Translations under genes and position numbers: made by a program
Notes under the pieces: model-generated
Told to the model about the DNA's origin: nothing
Seen by the model: only the letters and a program-made list of their open reading frames with translations
Database searches by the model: none
Origin: Clostridium_AD sp050717545
Lineage (GTDB): Bacteria > Bacillota > Clostridia > Clostridiales > Clostridiaceae
Assembly (NCBI RefSeq): GCF_050717545.1
Contig: NZ_JBOITN010000029.1
Coordinates: 1-64,000, forward strand
DNA length: 64,000 bases
Direction: 5' to 3'
Part shown: positions 1 to 8,762 of the stretch, piece after piece
Position numbering within the stretch: the first letter of the stretch is position 1
How the letters are laid out: each line of letters begins with the position of its first letter

Positions 1-140
1 ATCACATATTATAATAATTATAGGTATCAATGGAACTTAAAAAAAATGACTCCTGTGAAATACAGAAATCATCTTTTAGCTTCCTAACACTCTTTTTTAT
101 ATTGTCCTTGACATAGGTACCAGTTTACTTAGTAGGATAT

Positions 141-992
141 TTGTTTATACTACCAGCATTAATAGGATTCTTTGGTTTTATATTAATACCGTTTATAGTT
201 TCTTTTATATTAAGCTTTACAGAGTGGAATTTTATATCAGGTTTAAGCGGAATTAAATTTGTTGGATTATCTAATTTCAAAGAGTTATTTACAGATGTAT
301 GGTTTACAGATTCATTAAAAAATAACATCTTATTTACGGTTACAGTGGTTCCAATATCTTTAATAGCAGGACTTATAATAGCAGTGCTTATACAAAAGTA
401 CACGTATTTTGGCACTTGGATAAAAGTAATGATTTTTATGCCATATATTTCAAGTGTTGTGGCAATTGCAGTTGTTTGGATGGTTTTGCTTCAACCTGCA
501 TATGGACCGTTCAATCAATTTTTAGTTAGTATAGGAATCACCAGTCCTCCTCAATGGCTTGCTGATATGAAATGGTCGCTACCTACACTTATATTTATAA
601 CTATTTGGCAAGGAATAGGATATTATGTAATTATATTTATTGGAGGATTAAACTCAATATCTGAAAGTATATATGAATCTGCTGAAATAGATGGTGCGAA
701 TTTCTGGAAAAAACTTTGGAGCATATCTATACCATTAGTTTCACCAACCACATTTTTTCTAGCAATAACAGGAATTATACACTCATTCAAGGTGTTTGAC
801 CTTGTTAGTGTACTTACAGAGGGTGGACCGGGTACGTCAACTACAGTGCTTGCGTATTACATTTATAAAGCGGCATTTAAATATAACAGAATGGGATATG
901 CAAGTGCAATAGCATGGATAGTATTTATAATAATATTTATAATAACTATTGTTCAGTGGAAAGGGCAAGATAAGTTAGTTACATATGAATAA
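141..992 (+). CDS. Sugar ABC transporter permease (MalF type), 5' end disrupted
   Basis: Inner-membrane permease of a carbohydrate ABC importer; it pairs with the next gene to form the translocation channel. About six hydrophobic segments are visible, and the EAA cytoplasmic loop that contacts the ATPase reads ESAEIDGANFWKKLWSISIP (about residues 175-195). The only start available is TTG at 141, with no ribosome binding site. Family similarity (VGYLFILPAL) already begins upstream, and reading back in frame meets TAG at 114-116, beyond which the frame stays open to an ATG at 30. The N-terminus is therefore truncated or interrupted. No ATP-binding subunit is encoded here; a shared MsmK/UgpC-type ATPase elsewhere is usual for such operons. 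Family call is firm, gene integrity is not. Confidence 0.75.
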   Translation: MFILPALIGFFGFILIPFIVSFILSFTEWNFISGLSGIKFVGLSNFKELFTDVWFTDSLKNNILFTVTVVPISLIAGLIIAVLIQKYTYFGTWIKVMIFMPYISSVVAIAVVWMVLLQPAYGPFNQFLVSIGITSPPQWLADMKWSLPTLIFITIWQGIGYYVIIFIGGLNSISESIYESAEIDGANFWKKLWSISIPLVSPTTFFLAITGIIHSFKVFDLVSVLTEGGPGTSTTVLAYYIYKAAFKYNRMGYASAIAWIVFIIIFIITIVQWKGQDKLVTYE

Positions 993-1011
993 ACGGAATG
1001 AGGTGTAATAA

Positions 1012-1848
1012 ATGTTTCAAATTAAAAAAAATAAAACTAGAATCATTATAACAATTTTAATTTTTATTTTGGCCATAACAATGGTTGTGCCTTTTGTGTG
1101 GATGATTTCTGCTTCGTTTAAGGTTGAGGCAGATGTTTTTAAATTTCCAATTCAATGGATACCTAAAAGATGGAATGCAATTTCTAATTATTCAACCGTT
1201 TGGGGTAGTGAGTACAATTTTGGATTGTATTATTTAAATTCTATTAAAGTAACGTTCCTAACTACTTTTTTTCAAGTTGTTGTTTCTGCAACAGCAGGTT
1301 TTGCTTTTGCAAAAATTGATTTTAAATTTAAAAACAGAATCTTCTTAGTTTTACTTGCTACAATGATGATACCAGAACAAGTAACTATAGTTCCTACATT
1401 TATGATTTTAAATAAACTGAATTTGTATAACACTCATGCAGGAATTATATTGATTTGTAGTTTTAGTATATTTGGAATATTCTTTTTAAGGCAGTATATG
1501 ACAACTATCCCTGATTCGTTAATAGAGGCAGCGAAAATAGATGGTGCAAGTTATTTTACTATATTTTATAAAATCATATTGCCAATAAGTAAACCTGCAA
1601 TATCAACATTAGTTATACTTAAATTTGTATGGACTTGGAATGATTATCAGCATCCATTGATATTTTTAAGTTCTCAAAAATTATTTACTATACAGCTTGG
1701 AATGAAATCGTTTGTGACAGACTATACAGCGGACTATGCTTTAATGATGGCAGCATCTGTATCTGCCATTCTTCCACTAATTATAATATTTATAATAGGT
1801 CAGAAGAATGTTATAGAAGGAATAACTGGAGGAGCAGTTAAAGGATAA
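1012..1848 (+). CDS. Sugar ABC transporter permease (MalG type)
   Basis: Second membrane subunit of the same carbohydrate importer, 278 residues, the usual length for the MalG/UgpE family. There is an N-terminal membrane helix (about residues 10-32) followed by five more. The EAA loop is EAAKIDGASYFTIFYKIILP near residue 165, and the C-terminus ends in the family-typical GITGGAVKG. The start is ATG with AATGAGGTG just upstream. It follows the first permease by 19 bases and precedes the binding protein, so the three form one transport unit. The substrate is not deducible from sequence; the downstream YesM/YesN-type pair suggests an oligosaccharide. Confidence 0.88.
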   Translation: MFQIKKNKTRIIITILIFILAITMVVPFVWMISASFKVEADVFKFPIQWIPKRWNAISNYSTVWGSEYNFGLYYLNSIKVTFLTTFFQVVVSATAGFAFAKIDFKFKNRIFLVLLATMMIPEQVTIVPTFMILNKLNLYNTHAGIILICSFSIFGIFFLRQYMTTIPDSLIEAAKIDGASYFTIFYKIILPISKPAISTLVILKFVWTWNDYQHPLIFLSSQKLFTIQLGMKSFVTDYTADYALMMAASVSAILPLIIIFIIGQKNVIEGITGGAVKG

Positions 1849-1878
1849 AAGAATAAGTGTACTTATCACTGATTACTT

Positions 1879-1934
1879 TACTAGATTTATGTTCAAATTA
1901 AATATGTATCAGAATAATTTGCATTAATCTAGTA
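1879..1934 (+). other. Stem-loop between permease and binding-protein genes
   Basis: TACTAGATT (1879-1887) and AATCTAGTA (1926-1934) form a perfect 9-bp inverted repeat around a 38-base AT-rich loop, followed by TTTTAT. It sits 33 bases before the binding-protein start. It could be an intra-operon terminator or processing stem, which would separate expression of the binding protein from the permeases. This is weak evidence from sequence alone. Confidence 0.3.
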
Positions 1935-1967
1935 TTTTATATAAACATATTTTAAGGGGGAAACTAT

Positions 1968-3317
1968 ATGACAAAGTTTAGTAAGCGAATAATATCATTA
2001 TTAGCAGTTACGGTTATATGTACGGGAGTTTTATCAGGATGTAGTAGTGCTAAGGAAAAAAATACCTCGAAAACGGACACTGAAACAGTGACTCTAAATT
2101 TTTATACATGGGAAAAATCAGGATATACTGAGCAGCAGGACAATATTAAAAAGGCTTTTGAGGAGAAAAATAAAAATATAAAAATAAACTATATATATCC
2201 TACAGATAACAATAACAATGATTATGTCCAAAAGATGAATACAATTCTAATGGCAGGTAACAATGATGTTGATATTTTGGGATCTGCGGGAGAGGAGGAA
2301 ATAGTAAATTGGAGTAATGCTGGTCTTATGGAGCCATTAGATGATCACTTCAAAAAAGAAGGAATTAAATATGAGGATAAATATAAATATCCATTAACAA
2401 TAAAAGGTAAAATGTATACAATATCCACCTTCGAAACAGCCTGGTTTGTGCTTCTTAATAAAGATTTATTAGATAAAGCAGGACTTCCTGTTCCGCCTTT
2501 AGATTGGACTTGGGACGATTATAGGGAATATGCTAAAAAGCTTACAAGCGGTGAGGGGTCAAGCAAGGTGTTTGGTTCTTACATGCATACCTGGGTAGAT
2601 TATAACAAAATGGGTATTTACTCTATGAATGATATTAATTTGTTATATGACAAAAGTGGTAAACTTTTAGTTGATAAGCCTATGTTTAAGGATTGGATGA
2701 AATACAGATTCGATTTAGAAAATAATGATAAAACACAAGTTCCTTATGCACAAGCAAAGTCAATGAATTTGGCTTATAGAAGCCTTTTCTTTAATGGAGA
2801 AGTTGCTATGCTCCCAACAGGAGAATGGATGACTTCAGAAATAAAAAATGTTGAAAAATACCCTCATGATTTTGTAACAGCTTTTGCTCCATTACCTAAA
2901 TTTGAAGATGGCGTTGAGGGACAGACTACTTTAACTCGTCATTCTTTTGGTATAAGCGCAAAAAGTAAGCATAAAGATGAAGCATATAAATTTTTAAGTT
3001 TTTATGCAGAGAACCGTTCGAAAATAGGTCCAATGACGGGATTTACTTGTGCAGTTGATCAAGATAAGGGTAAAGTATCCGATGAAATCATTGGGGATGA
3101 CAAAAAATATTATGATGTTGAATCTCTAAAAAAAGTTTTAAATAATCCTAAATTCAAAGGAAACTTTATAGAAAATGCTGATATTCTTATCAAAGAAAAT
3201 GTACAAGTTTCAGATATGGTGAATGAAGAATGTGGAAAGTATTTAATAGGTTCTCAAAGTCTTGATAAATTAGTGGAAAATATTAATAATAGATATGATC
3301 AAATGAAAACTAAATAA
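1968..3317 (+). CDS. Extracellular sugar-binding lipoprotein of ABC importer
   Basis: Solute-binding protein of family 1 (SBP_bac_1), 449 residues, presumably anchored outside the membrane to deliver sugar to the two permeases upstream. The signal peptide covers about residues 1-24 with lipobox VLSGC, so Cys25 is the lipidated residue. The mature part opens with a low-complexity Ser/Lys/Thr linker and then the two-lobed binding fold (TLNFYTWEKSG; later LPTGEWMTSEI). The start is ATG behind AAGGGGG. It is followed by a perfect 19-bp hairpin, marking the end of the transport unit. Ligand unknown. Confidence 0.9.
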   Translation: MTKFSKRIISLLAVTVICTGVLSGCSSAKEKNTSKTDTETVTLNFYTWEKSGYTEQQDNIKKAFEEKNKNIKINYIYPTDNNNNDYVQKMNTILMAGNNDVDILGSAGEEEIVNWSNAGLMEPLDDHFKKEGIKYEDKYKYPLTIKGKMYTISTFETAWFVLLNKDLLDKAGLPVPPLDWTWDDYREYAKKLTSGEGSSKVFGSYMHTWVDYNKMGIYSMNDINLLYDKSGKLLVDKPMFKDWMKYRFDLENNDKTQVPYAQAKSMNLAYRSLFFNGEVAMLPTGEWMTSEIKNVEKYPHDFVTAFAPLPKFEDGVEGQTTLTRHSFGISAKSKHKDEAYKFLSFYAENRSKIGPMTGFTCAVDQDKGKVSDEIIGDDKKYYDVESLKKVLNNPKFKGNFIENADILIKENVQVSDMVNEECGKYLIGSQSLDKLVENINNRYDQMKTK

Positions 3318-3323
3318 ACACAA

Positions 3324-3369
3324 GAAAGACTTTAAAGTTACCATTTACGTGGTAACTTTAAAGTCTTTC
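3324..3369 (+). terminator. Hairpin terminator after sugar-binding protein
   Basis: A perfect 19-bp inverted repeat (arms 3324-3342 and 3351-3369) has an 8-base loop and lies 7 bases after the stop codon. There is no long T tract, so it may act partly as an mRNA-stabilising stem that keeps binding-protein transcript high relative to the kinase genes downstream. Confidence 0.7.
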
Positions 3370-3402
3370 CATATAAAATATTAGAAAAAATATTATAAAC
3401 TA

Positions 3403-3429
3403 TTGCTTAATGTTATTTTGGGCTATAAT
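3403..3429 (+). promoter_or_regulatory. Possible promoter of the two-component genes
   Basis: TTGCTT (3403-3408) and TATAAT (3424-3429) are separated by 15 bases, a short spacer; shifting the -35 by one base gives 16. It lies after the hairpin and about 48 bases before the kinase start, where a separate promoter for the sensor genes would be expected. Confidence 0.4.
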
Positions 3430-3476
3430 AGAATGAATAGGCATTAATTTTATAAATATGGATGGTGTTTTTTAAT

Positions 3477-5228
3477 ATGATAAATACATTTACTAGAAAA
3501 ATAAAATCATTAAATTTATTTAGTAAACTAATATTATGCTTTAGTATTATAATAGTGTTGCCACTTATGTTTACTTATTATATTTCTTATGATTCGATTA
3601 GAAATATAATGATAAATAATACATATAAAGATACAATAAATTCTTTGAATATAATATCAAAGGATGTAGACAATGTCTTCAATAACATGGTAGCTACGGC
3701 TATTCATACAAATGATGAGTTAGATGTATCAAATTTTTTATTATCTAAAAATGATAAGAGATATAATTTACAATCTAAAGATAAATTTGATAAGTTTTTT
3801 AAGAATATAATAGATATTAATTTTGGAACTAAAATATATTTTACCATACTAACTTCAAACGGGATAGAATATTCTAATTGGGAACAAAGTCTTTGGGAAG
3901 AAAATATGTATTTAAATGAGTATTATAAGAATAATATCACTTCGAATTATAAAATAGAGTGGATAAATATAGAGAAAAATTACATGGATTCAGAGAAGGC
4001 ACAGTTTCCTTATGTAGTAACACTAAAAAAGGACCTCATTACAGGAGGGGGTAATAAATATGGAGTTTTTCTGGAAAGTATACCTGAAAAAGATATTAGA
4101 CATATAATACTTGCAAATGAAGAAGATGCTAGAAGACTTATTATAAGTGAGGGTATTATAATTTCAGGTTACGATGATAAGTATATAGGTAAAAATTTTA
4201 AGGACATCTTTAAATGTGAAATACCACAAAGTAAAAAAGGGTATTTTATTAATGAGGAAATTAATAGTAAAAAGGAATTAATAACATATTACAAGTTATC
4301 AAATATGAACTACTTTTTAGTTGATATTAAGTCCTATAGTATGGTTAGCGGTCCTGTAATTAAGCAAAGGAATAAGCTACTCTTCATTTACTTTGGATGT
4401 ATTTTAATATTTACAATTGCAGCTTGGATTATTAGTAAAAATATATCTACACCTCTAAATCAGTTGGTGGTAGAAATGAAAAATATTGATTTGGAGCCTT
4501 ATGATAATAAAATTAAAATTAATAGAAAAGATGAAATAGGCATATTACAAAGAAGTTTTTCTAATATGAAAGTTGATATAAAAAATCTCGTAGATGAAAA
4601 TATGGAGAAAGAAAAAAGGAAAAGATCTTGTGAATTGGATATGCTTCAGGCACAGATAAGCCCACATTTTTTATTTAATACGCTAAATTCTATAAGATGG
4701 GCTGCAATAAATAATAACAATGAAAAAGCTGCGGATATGGTACTTTCATTAGTTAAACTTTTAAGGATGACGGTGAATAAAGAGGGCGAACTAATTTCAA
4801 TTAAGCAGGAAATTGACAATGTAACTAATTATTTATCAATTTTAAATATGAGGCATGCTATAGATATTAGTTTTAATTATAGTATATGCGATGAACTAGA
4901 AGATTATAAAATCCCCAGACTTTTATTTCAACCTATTGTAGAAAATTCAATAATACATGGTGCTGTTGGTCAAAAAAATAAAATTAATATAACGATACAG
5001 GTATCAAAGAGTAATAGCAAATGTGTTATTAGAATAATGGATAATGGTAAAGGTTTTAATAACACTTTAGGAATACATAAAGTGAAAACAAAGGGAATTA
5101 AGTTCTCAGGCATAGGGCTAAATAATGTAGATGAGAGGATTAAACTTTATTTTGGAGAAAACTATGGATTGGATGTTAACAGTGAGGTTGATAAGGGAAC
5201 CGCCGTGAATATTTATTTGCCCTTATAA
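3477..5228 (+). CDS. Sensor histidine kinase, YesM-like
   Basis: Membrane sensor kinase that likely detects the substrate or its binding protein outside the cell and phosphorylates the response regulator encoded next. In order: TM helix (about residues 10-32), an extracellular sensor region of about 265 residues, a second TM helix near 300-320, HAMP (NISTPLNQLVVEMKN), then a His_kinase domain with phospho-acceptor His in PHFLFNTLNS, N box QPIVENSIIHG, and G boxes DNGKGF and GIGLNNV. I prefer ATG at 3477 with GGATGGTG upstream over the ATG at 3462, which has no ribosome binding site. It is co-transcribed with the regulator 15 bases downstream. Specific ligand unknown. Confidence 0.9.
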   Translation: MINTFTRKIKSLNLFSKLILCFSIIIVLPLMFTYYISYDSIRNIMINNTYKDTINSLNIISKDVDNVFNNMVATAIHTNDELDVSNFLLSKNDKRYNLQSKDKFDKFFKNIIDINFGTKIYFTILTSNGIEYSNWEQSLWEENMYLNEYYKNNITSNYKIEWINIEKNYMDSEKAQFPYVVTLKKDLITGGGNKYGVFLESIPEKDIRHIILANEEDARRLIISEGIIISGYDDKYIGKNFKDIFKCEIPQSKKGYFINEEINSKKELITYYKLSNMNYFLVDIKSYSMVSGPVIKQRNKLLFIYFGCILIFTIAAWIISKNISTPLNQLVVEMKNIDLEPYDNKIKINRKDEIGILQRSFSNMKVDIKNLVDENMEKEKRKRSCELDMLQAQISPHFLFNTLNSIRWAAINNNNEKAADMVLSLVKLLRMTVNKEGELISIKQEIDNVTNYLSILNMRHAIDISFNYSICDELEDYKIPRLLFQPIVENSIIHGAVGQKNKINITIQVSKSNSKCVIRIMDNGKGFNNTLGIHKVKTKGIKFSGIGLNNVDERIKLYFGENYGLDVNSEVDKGTAVNIYLPL

Positions 5229-5243
5229 ATATAGGGAGGCCAT

Positions 5244-6842
5244 ATGATTAAAGTTATTATTATAGATGATGATATAGAAATGCTAATTGGGCTTAAGGAT
5301 ATAATAGACTGGAAGCAATATGGATATACTGTTATTGGTGTAGCAGAAAATGGTGATAAAGCGCTAGATATTATAGAAGAGTATAAACCAGAAGTTATAA
5401 TTACGGATATAACTATGCCAGAAATGGATGGGTTTGACTTAATAAACAAAGCTAAAGATATAGTCCCTGATATAAAGTATATAATATTAACTTGTCATGA
5501 AGACTTTAGTAATGCAAAACAAGCACTAAACATAAAAGCTTATGATTATATTGTTAAATATATGCTTACAAAAGAAAGTCTTATTGAAGTTTTATTAAGA
5601 CTAAAAGAAAGTATTGAACATGAAAATAATTTAAATACAGAGATATTAAGAACTGATGAACTAATAAATGATAATAAGGAAACATTAAAACAAAATTTAT
5701 TAATGGAAATAATAAATCATACTTGTGAAGAAAGTAATGATGTTTTACACATCTATAAAAAGGCACAAACTATGAAGATAAAATTACCAGATAATGTGTA
5801 TGTTCTATTTAGTCTATATATAGATAATTTTAATCATAATATAATAAATTCAAAGATCCAAAATGAAAAGTTGCTATATTTTTCAATGCAAAATATTTTT
5901 GATGATATATTTAGAGACTATCATAATTATAGTTATTTTGATTATAGTAACGATACAAAACTCATATTATTTTGGAGGGATATAGCAAACAGTAGTTCAG
6001 TGGATAATTTTTTAAATTATAAGCTGCACCAATATCAAAAATGTATAAGTGATTATTTGAACATTGAAGTATCTATTTGCATAAGTGGTGAGTATAATAA
6101 TTTATTCCAGATAAGTAAAGCCTTAAATGATTGTAAAATATTAAGAGACGAATATTTTTATACTGGTGATTCGAGCATAATAAGTGGAAAGTATAAAAAA
6201 TGGAGTGAAGGTGACGCTTTATATAATAAATATAATAATGACTGGATTAATATATTATTTACAAATAATTATGAAAAGATGATGTGTTTCATTGATAGTA
6301 TATCACTAGAATCAATAAAACTAAATTATTTACCCAGCACTGTTAAAAAACTTTTTAATGATTTAATTATTGATATAAAATCTGAAGCAAATAAAAGTGG
6401 AATAGTTATAAATTGTGTAAGTGAATTTGATACTATGGAAGGATGTATACAATCAGTAAAAAATGCCATACTAGTTTACACTCAGGAAATAAGTTGTAAA
6501 TTTGATAATAATTTTAGACCTGATATAATAATTGTATTAAATTATATAGAGGTGAATTTGCAACGACACATCACTTGTGAGGGAATGTCTCAATATATAA
6601 ATATGAATACAAGCTACTTTAGCAGGCTTTTTAAAAAGGAGACAGGGCTTACTTTTTCTGATTACCTTATTAGTAAGAGGATAGAAAAAGCAACATTACT
6701 CCTTAAACATTCACAAATATCTATAGAGGATATAGCAAGTTCAGTTGGTTTTGTCAATATTTCTTATTTTTATAAAGCTTACAAAAAAATAACGGGTAAA
6801 ACTCCTGGAGAAACAAGAAATAATAAAGAAGCAACTAAGTAA
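5244..6842 (+). CDS. Response regulator, CheY receiver plus AraC-type DNA-binding domain (YesN-like)
   Basis: Transcription factor paired with the YesM-like kinase. The receiver domain spans residues 1-120, with acidic pocket DDD at 8-10, phospho-acceptor Asp55 (VIITDITMPEMDG) and a threonine and lysine in the later strands. A middle region of about 290 residues has no motif I recognise. Two AraC-type helix-turn-helix units lie at about 430-528 (YINMNTSYFSRLFKKETG; IEDIASSVGFVNISYFYKAY). Start ATG follows AGGGAGG. Its natural target is the sugar importer at 1-3.3 kb; it could also act on the dehydrogenase cluster downstream, which is inference. Confidence 0.9.
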   Translation: MIKVIIIDDDIEMLIGLKDIIDWKQYGYTVIGVAENGDKALDIIEEYKPEVIITDITMPEMDGFDLINKAKDIVPDIKYIILTCHEDFSNAKQALNIKAYDYIVKYMLTKESLIEVLLRLKESIEHENNLNTEILRTDELINDNKETLKQNLLMEIINHTCEESNDVLHIYKKAQTMKIKLPDNVYVLFSLYIDNFNHNIINSKIQNEKLLYFSMQNIFDDIFRDYHNYSYFDYSNDTKLILFWRDIANSSSVDNFLNYKLHQYQKCISDYLNIEVSICISGEYNNLFQISKALNDCKILRDEYFYTGDSSIISGKYKKWSEGDALYNKYNNDWINILFTNNYEKMMCFIDSISLESIKLNYLPSTVKKLFNDLIIDIKSEANKSGIVINCVSEFDTMEGCIQSVKNAILVYTQEISCKFDNNFRPDIIIVLNYIEVNLQRHITCEGMSQYINMNTSYFSRLFKKETGLTFSDYLISKRIEKATLLLKHSQISIEDIASSVGFVNISYFYKAYKKITGKTPGETRNNKEATK

Positions 6843-6971
6843 GATATGTATTAAATGTAAACCTTTGTTAAGTGCTATCCATTATTCTTTATCCTCAGAT
6901 TGTTGAGTAACATTAAAAAATATAATGAATAAAATAATCAAGAAGATAAATTACTTAATGGAGGAATAGGG

Positions 6972-7631
6972 ATGCAATTAGATGGTAGTAAAACAGAAAG
7001 AAATCTTCTAAGAACCTTTGCAGGTGAGTCTAGAGCTAGAAATAAATACACATTTTATGCAGAAAAATCAGAAAAAGAAGGATATGAGTATGTAGCCTCT
7101 ATATTCCAAGCTACGGCAAACAATGAAAAAGCTCATGCGAGGGTGGTTTTTGATAAGTTTCTTAAGATGAATAAAAGCACAGCCGACAATTTGATGGATT
7201 CTGCAAAAGTAGAGGCTTTTGAAAGTACTAAGCTATATAAACAATTTGAAAATGAGGCAAGAGTTGAAGGTTTTATGGAAATTGCAGATTTCTATAAAGA
7301 ATTGCGAGAAGTAGAAGCAAGTCAAGACTATAATAACGAAGAAAACATAATGTATAACAGATACAGAAATATGAATACAGATAATTTTGAAGATATTGGT
7401 GAAAGACAGCAGACATTCACATTAGAGGAATTATCAAAATATAATGGTAAAGGTGGCAATGCTGCCTATGTAGCTGTAAATGGAATAGTATATGATGTAA
7501 GCTCAGTTTGGGCTGGTGGCATCCACAATGGTGTAGCGGCTGGAACTGAAGCAACGGAGAGTTTTAATACTTGTCATGGTGCTTCAAATATACTTAATAA
7601 ATTACCTAAAGTGGGTGTAGTGACAGGGTAA
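6972..7631 (+). CDS. Rubrerythrin-like ferritin domain fused to cytochrome b5-like domain
   Basis: Residues 1-135 match the four-helix rubrerythrin domain (GSKTERNLLRTFAGESRARN; ANNEKAHA). In other rubrerythrins this diiron fold reduces peroxide. Residues about 143-219 match the short clostridial cytochrome b5-like heme/steroid-binding domain (FTLEELSKYNG; YVAVNGIVYDVS; FNTCHGASNILNKLPKVGVV). The C-terminal rubredoxin domain of classical rubrerythrin is absent. In the last helix the usual E-x-x-H diiron ligand pair appears as REVEASQDY, so one histidine ligand looks lost. Start ATG follows GGAGGAATAGG. It stands alone between regulators and ends in a strong hairpin. A role in oxygen or peroxide defence is inferred. 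Confidence 0.85.
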   Translation: MQLDGSKTERNLLRTFAGESRARNKYTFYAEKSEKEGYEYVASIFQATANNEKAHARVVFDKFLKMNKSTADNLMDSAKVEAFESTKLYKQFENEARVEGFMEIADFYKELREVEASQDYNNEENIMYNRYRNMNTDNFEDIGERQQTFTLEELSKYNGKGGNAAYVAVNGIVYDVSSVWAGGIHNGVAAGTEATESFNTCHGASNILNKLPKVGVVTG

Positions 7632-7671
7632 CAAATAGCTTCCTCTTTATTACTAAGGGGAAGCTATTTGT
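7631..7671 (+). terminator. Terminator after rubrerythrin fusion gene
   Basis: Arms 7631-7643 and 7659-7671 (ACAAATAGCTTCC and its complement) pair over 13 bp with a 15-base loop and are followed by TTTT. It starts in the stop codon of the fusion gene and lies between convergent genes. Confidence 0.8.
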
Positions 7672-7732
7672 TTTAAAGGAATTATTTTTTAAAATAACAT
7701 CTTTTAACAACTAATTAATGGAATTTATATTA

Positions 7733-8629
7733 TTATTTATCATATAAATTAAATTTTATTTTGAATTGTTTAGGTGATATATTTTTATAATGTTTAAATT
7801 GTTGGATAAAATAGCTAGAAGATGTGAATCCAATTTCCATAGCAATCTCAGTGATATTTAAATTGCTTGAAAGTAACAATTTTTCTGCCTCTGTTATTCT
7901 TACATAGTTTATATATTTACTAAAAGATTTTCCAACTGAAGCCTTAAATAATCTTGAGAAATAGCTATAACTCATATTACAAGTAGATGCTACAGACTCT
8001 GCTGATATGCCAAACATGTAGTTTTTATCAACAAAATCAAAAATAAATTGTAATTTTTTTAAAGTGTTTTCATTTATATTAGTATTTATGTTTAAGTCAA
8101 GACCCTTATCATACCAAATACGAAGTATTAGTAAAAATACCCCGCCGATATTATTTCTAATTGCCATTTCAAAGCCATATTTTTTTTTATTATACTCTAT
8201 AAAAATTCCATTAAGAAGTCTTGGAATATCAGTATCTTTTATTTCGTCTTTAGTAAAAACTTTTTGATGGGTGGATTTATTTAAAGTAAAAGGAAATACA
8301 TATTTAGTTTCAAAAACAGTTATAGATGTTGAATATAAAACATTTGGATCGAATTTTACCACTATATATTCAACTGTATCCTCTGATGTTTTATAAACGG
8401 AATGTACTTCTCTTGAATTAATTAAAACCATATCACCTACATAAAAGTCATAACTTTTACCTGCAATGAACACTTGTGCTTTACCTGACACACAATACAG
8501 TAATTCTATATAATAATGATAATGGGCATTTGCGAGGGTGCCTCTACCTAAACCCTTTTGAATGTGGCATTCAAAAGGATATAGTATGCCCTCATTTAAA
8601 CTAGTTTTTTCTTCATAAAATGTTTCCAT
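7733..8629 (-). CDS. AraC-family transcriptional regulator with cupin sensor domain
   Basis: 298 residues. The N-terminal half is a cupin-like ligand-binding domain (AHYHYYIELLYCVSGKAQVFI; about residues 35-110), and the last 100 residues hold two helix-turn-helix units (AESVASTCNMSYSYFSRLFK; ITEIAMEIGFTSSSYFIQQF). It is divergent from the dehydrogenase/isomerase cluster starting at 8763, so it most likely controls that cluster and responds to its sugar substrate. Start ATG (complement of 8627-8629) follows AAGAGGT. The 133-base divergent gap is very AT-rich; no clear operator could be defined. Confidence 0.88.
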   Translation of the reverse strand: METFYEEKTSLNEGILYPFECHIQKGLGRGTLANAHYHYYIELLYCVSGKAQVFIAGKSYDFYVGDMVLINSREVHSVYKTSEDTVEYIVVKFDPNVLYSTSITVFETKYVFPFTLNKSTHQKVFTKDEIKDTDIPRLLNGIFIEYNKKKYGFEMAIRNNIGGVFLLILRIWYDKGLDLNINTNINENTLKKLQFIFDFVDKNYMFGISAESVASTCNMSYSYFSRLFKASVGKSFSKYINYVRITEAEKLLLSSNLNITEIAMEIGFTSSSYFIQQFKHYKNISPKQFKIKFNLYDK

Positions 8630-8762
8630 ATAAATTACCTCTTTTATTATGACAAATATTTAATACTTTTATTGCAAATTTATTATATCATATAATATGT
8701 AATTGTGGTAATTTATTATTATAAGAAAATAATAATTAGATGAGTTTTAGGAGGACAATATT

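Noticed and set aside
125..415. 96-codon minus-strand frame
   Set aside because: Antisense shadow of the permease gene; low-complexity sequence and no ribosome binding site.
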